Assembly: GCF_001276715.1 (NCBI RefSeq) | Contig: NZ_LIUQ01000007.1 | Span: 45,228 to 109,227, forward strand | Reading direction: 5' to 3' | DNA from: Planktothricoides sp. SR001 | GTDB taxonomy: Bacteria > Cyanobacteriota > Cyanobacteriia > Cyanobacteriales > Laspinemataceae | Length of the DNA stretch: 64,000 nt | Part shown: positions 63,518 through 64,000 of the stretch, one piece after another | Position numbering within the stretch: position 1 is the first letter of the stretch | Layout: every line of letters starts with the position of its first letter | Notes under the pieces: generated by a model | Told to the model about the DNA's origin: nothing | Database searches by the model: none | Seen by the model: the letters and a program-made list of their open reading frames with translations, nothing else | Translations under genes and position numbers: made by a program

Positions 63518-63769
63518 ATGAAAATATTCAAAAAAACAGAAAATAATTTATTCTTTATGTTAATAGACAAAATTATCCAAGAACTAGAAGATATTCCCGC
63601 AGAAAATCTCACAGAAATTTATGATTTTATTCATAACTTCCGTTTAAGATTAAACTCAGATAATCCCCAAACACTTACGGTAAGCGAAGTCGAACCGCGT
63701 ACCCCTGGAATCCTTCCAGGAAAACTGGGAGATGCGTTTTTTGAACCCCTACCAGAAGAAAAAATATAA
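63518..63769 (+). CDS. Putative antitoxin-like small protein
   Basis: 83 residues. LIDKIIQELEDIPAENLTEI then YDFIHNFRLRLN, ending GKLGDAFFEPLPEEKI, resembles DUF2281/Phd-like antitoxin C termini (…FxEPLPxE). Internal ATG 63557 (MLIDKIIQ) is an equally likely start. No PIN or RelE toxin follows directly; instead the 71-residue gene does. Its last codons lie in the 112-bp repeat. It may be an orphan antitoxin. Moderate confidence in the class, low in any target. Confidence 0.55.
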   Translation: MKIFKKTENNLFFMLIDKIIQELEDIPAENLTEIYDFIHNFRLRLNSDNPQTLTVSEVEPRTPGILPGKLGDAFFEPLPEEKI

Positions 63770-63870
63770 CTTACCCAATATGATGAGAGAAACAACCTTT
63801 GCGGACATATTGGAAGCCTGCGATCGCCTTCCCCTAGAAGACCAAGAAAATCTGATTAATATTTTACAAA
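63759..63870. repeat. Right copy of an exact 112-bp direct repeat
   Basis: See the copy at 63371-63482. The repeat includes the stop of the preceding antitoxin-like gene and the start of the following gene. Confidence 0.95.
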
Positions 63871-63995
63871 ATCGGATTAGAGAACAGCGCCGATCCGAGA
63901 AAGTAAAAGATGTTCAAGAAGCACAAAAAGAATTTGCTGAAGGAAAGTGTCAACCTGTGACCCCCGAACAACTGATGGAGGAAATTCTATCGTGA
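63780..63995 (+). CDS. Antitoxin-like protein of a probable toxin-antitoxin pair
   Basis: 71 residues, MMRETTFADILEACDRLPLE...EKVKDVQEAQKEFAEGK then CQPVTPEQLMEEILS. Cyanobacteria have many short proteins of this pattern placed directly before RelE/ParE-like toxin genes; I infer that class from pattern, not from a named domain. Its TGA overlaps a GTG (63992-63994) opening another frame, the classical coupling of such pairs, but the partner is cut off by the window end. Start ATG 63780 or 63783. Confidence 0.65.
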   Translation: MMRETTFADILEACDRLPLEDQENLINILQNRIREQRRSEKVKDVQEAQKEFAEGKCQPVTPEQLMEEILS

Positions 63996-64000
63996 CATTT
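63992..64000 (+). CDS. Start of a possible coupled gene, cut by window end
   Basis: GTGACATTT overlaps the preceding stop by 4 bp (GTGA). Only three codons are visible. The overlap suggests a toxin gene, but no sequence supports it. Confidence 0.25.

Overview
The window looks like chromosomal DNA of a filamentous cyanobacterium, most likely of the Oscillatoriales/Microcoleaceae type. The HIP1 octamer GCGATCGC is scattered throughout. Several genes belong to families known mainly or only from cyanobacteria and plastids: a TIGR03279-type radical SAM protein, DUF3120, DUF2358, DUF3143, Ycf20/DUF565 and a plant-type D-glycerate 3-kinase. Intergenic DNA is packed with short palindromes and tandem repeats. 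No rRNA, tRNA or CRISPR array was recognised.

Layout. 0.2-5 kb: ilvC, a J-domain membrane protein with DUF3143, a broken Uma2-type nuclease gene, a candidate structured RNA with its own promoter and terminator, and an Rpn/PD-(D/E)XK gene. 5-14 kb: housekeeping genes on both strands (radical SAM/PDZ protein, uppP, DUF3120, FHA-adenylate cyclase, yebC, alpha-carbonic anhydrase, DUF2358, cobL/cbiET). 14.6-19.8 kb: a complete branched-chain/neutral amino-acid ABC importer (livF-G-M-H plus a lipoprotein binding protein) with a 251-bp MITE just upstream of the binding-protein gene. 20-26 kb: three minus-strand genes linked by 4-bp overlaps: a double glycosyltransferase-TPR protein, a PstS-like lipoprotein and a histidine kinase. 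A methyltransferase gene diverges from them. 27-30 kb: rpiA, decayed IS630 and group II intron pieces, DUF2256 and an isoaspartyl peptidase. 30.8-42.5 kb: glmU, an HD-GYP response regulator, an MnmC-like methyltransferase, a 573-residue protein I do not recognise, a CDP-alcohol phosphatidyltransferase, a WecG/TagA glycosyltransferase, an M1 aminopeptidase with HEAT repeats and an N-acetylglucosamine-kinase-like gene. 42.7-52.8 kb: a PEBP protein, a 1096-residue transporter-like/HEAT/cNMP-binding protein, panD, DUF4058, egtD and a PEP-CTERM protein. 53.6-58.3 kb: a NitT/TauT-type ABC importer with an extra binding protein fused to OmpA. 58.4-64 kb: an ArnT-like glycosyltransferase, ycf20-glycerate kinase, a dead metacaspase gene, and an antitoxin-like cluster with a 112-bp duplication that runs off the end.

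The most notable theme is how repeats have remodelled genes. One palindromic family has ends of the form GTAGGG...CCCTAC and variable self-complementary cores. It occurs at many intergenic sites and also sits in frame inside glmU, the HEAT/cNMP gene and the DUF4058 gene. A second class, starting GATTCCCnnnGGGAT, sits in frame inside cobL and the PEBP gene. Repeat-derived DNA also forms both domain junctions of the 998-residue glycosyltransferase, the last ~94 residues of the WecG-like protein, and the stop codons of livH and the glycerate kinase. This resembles in principle the Rickettsia palindromic elements, but it is inferred only from reading this window.
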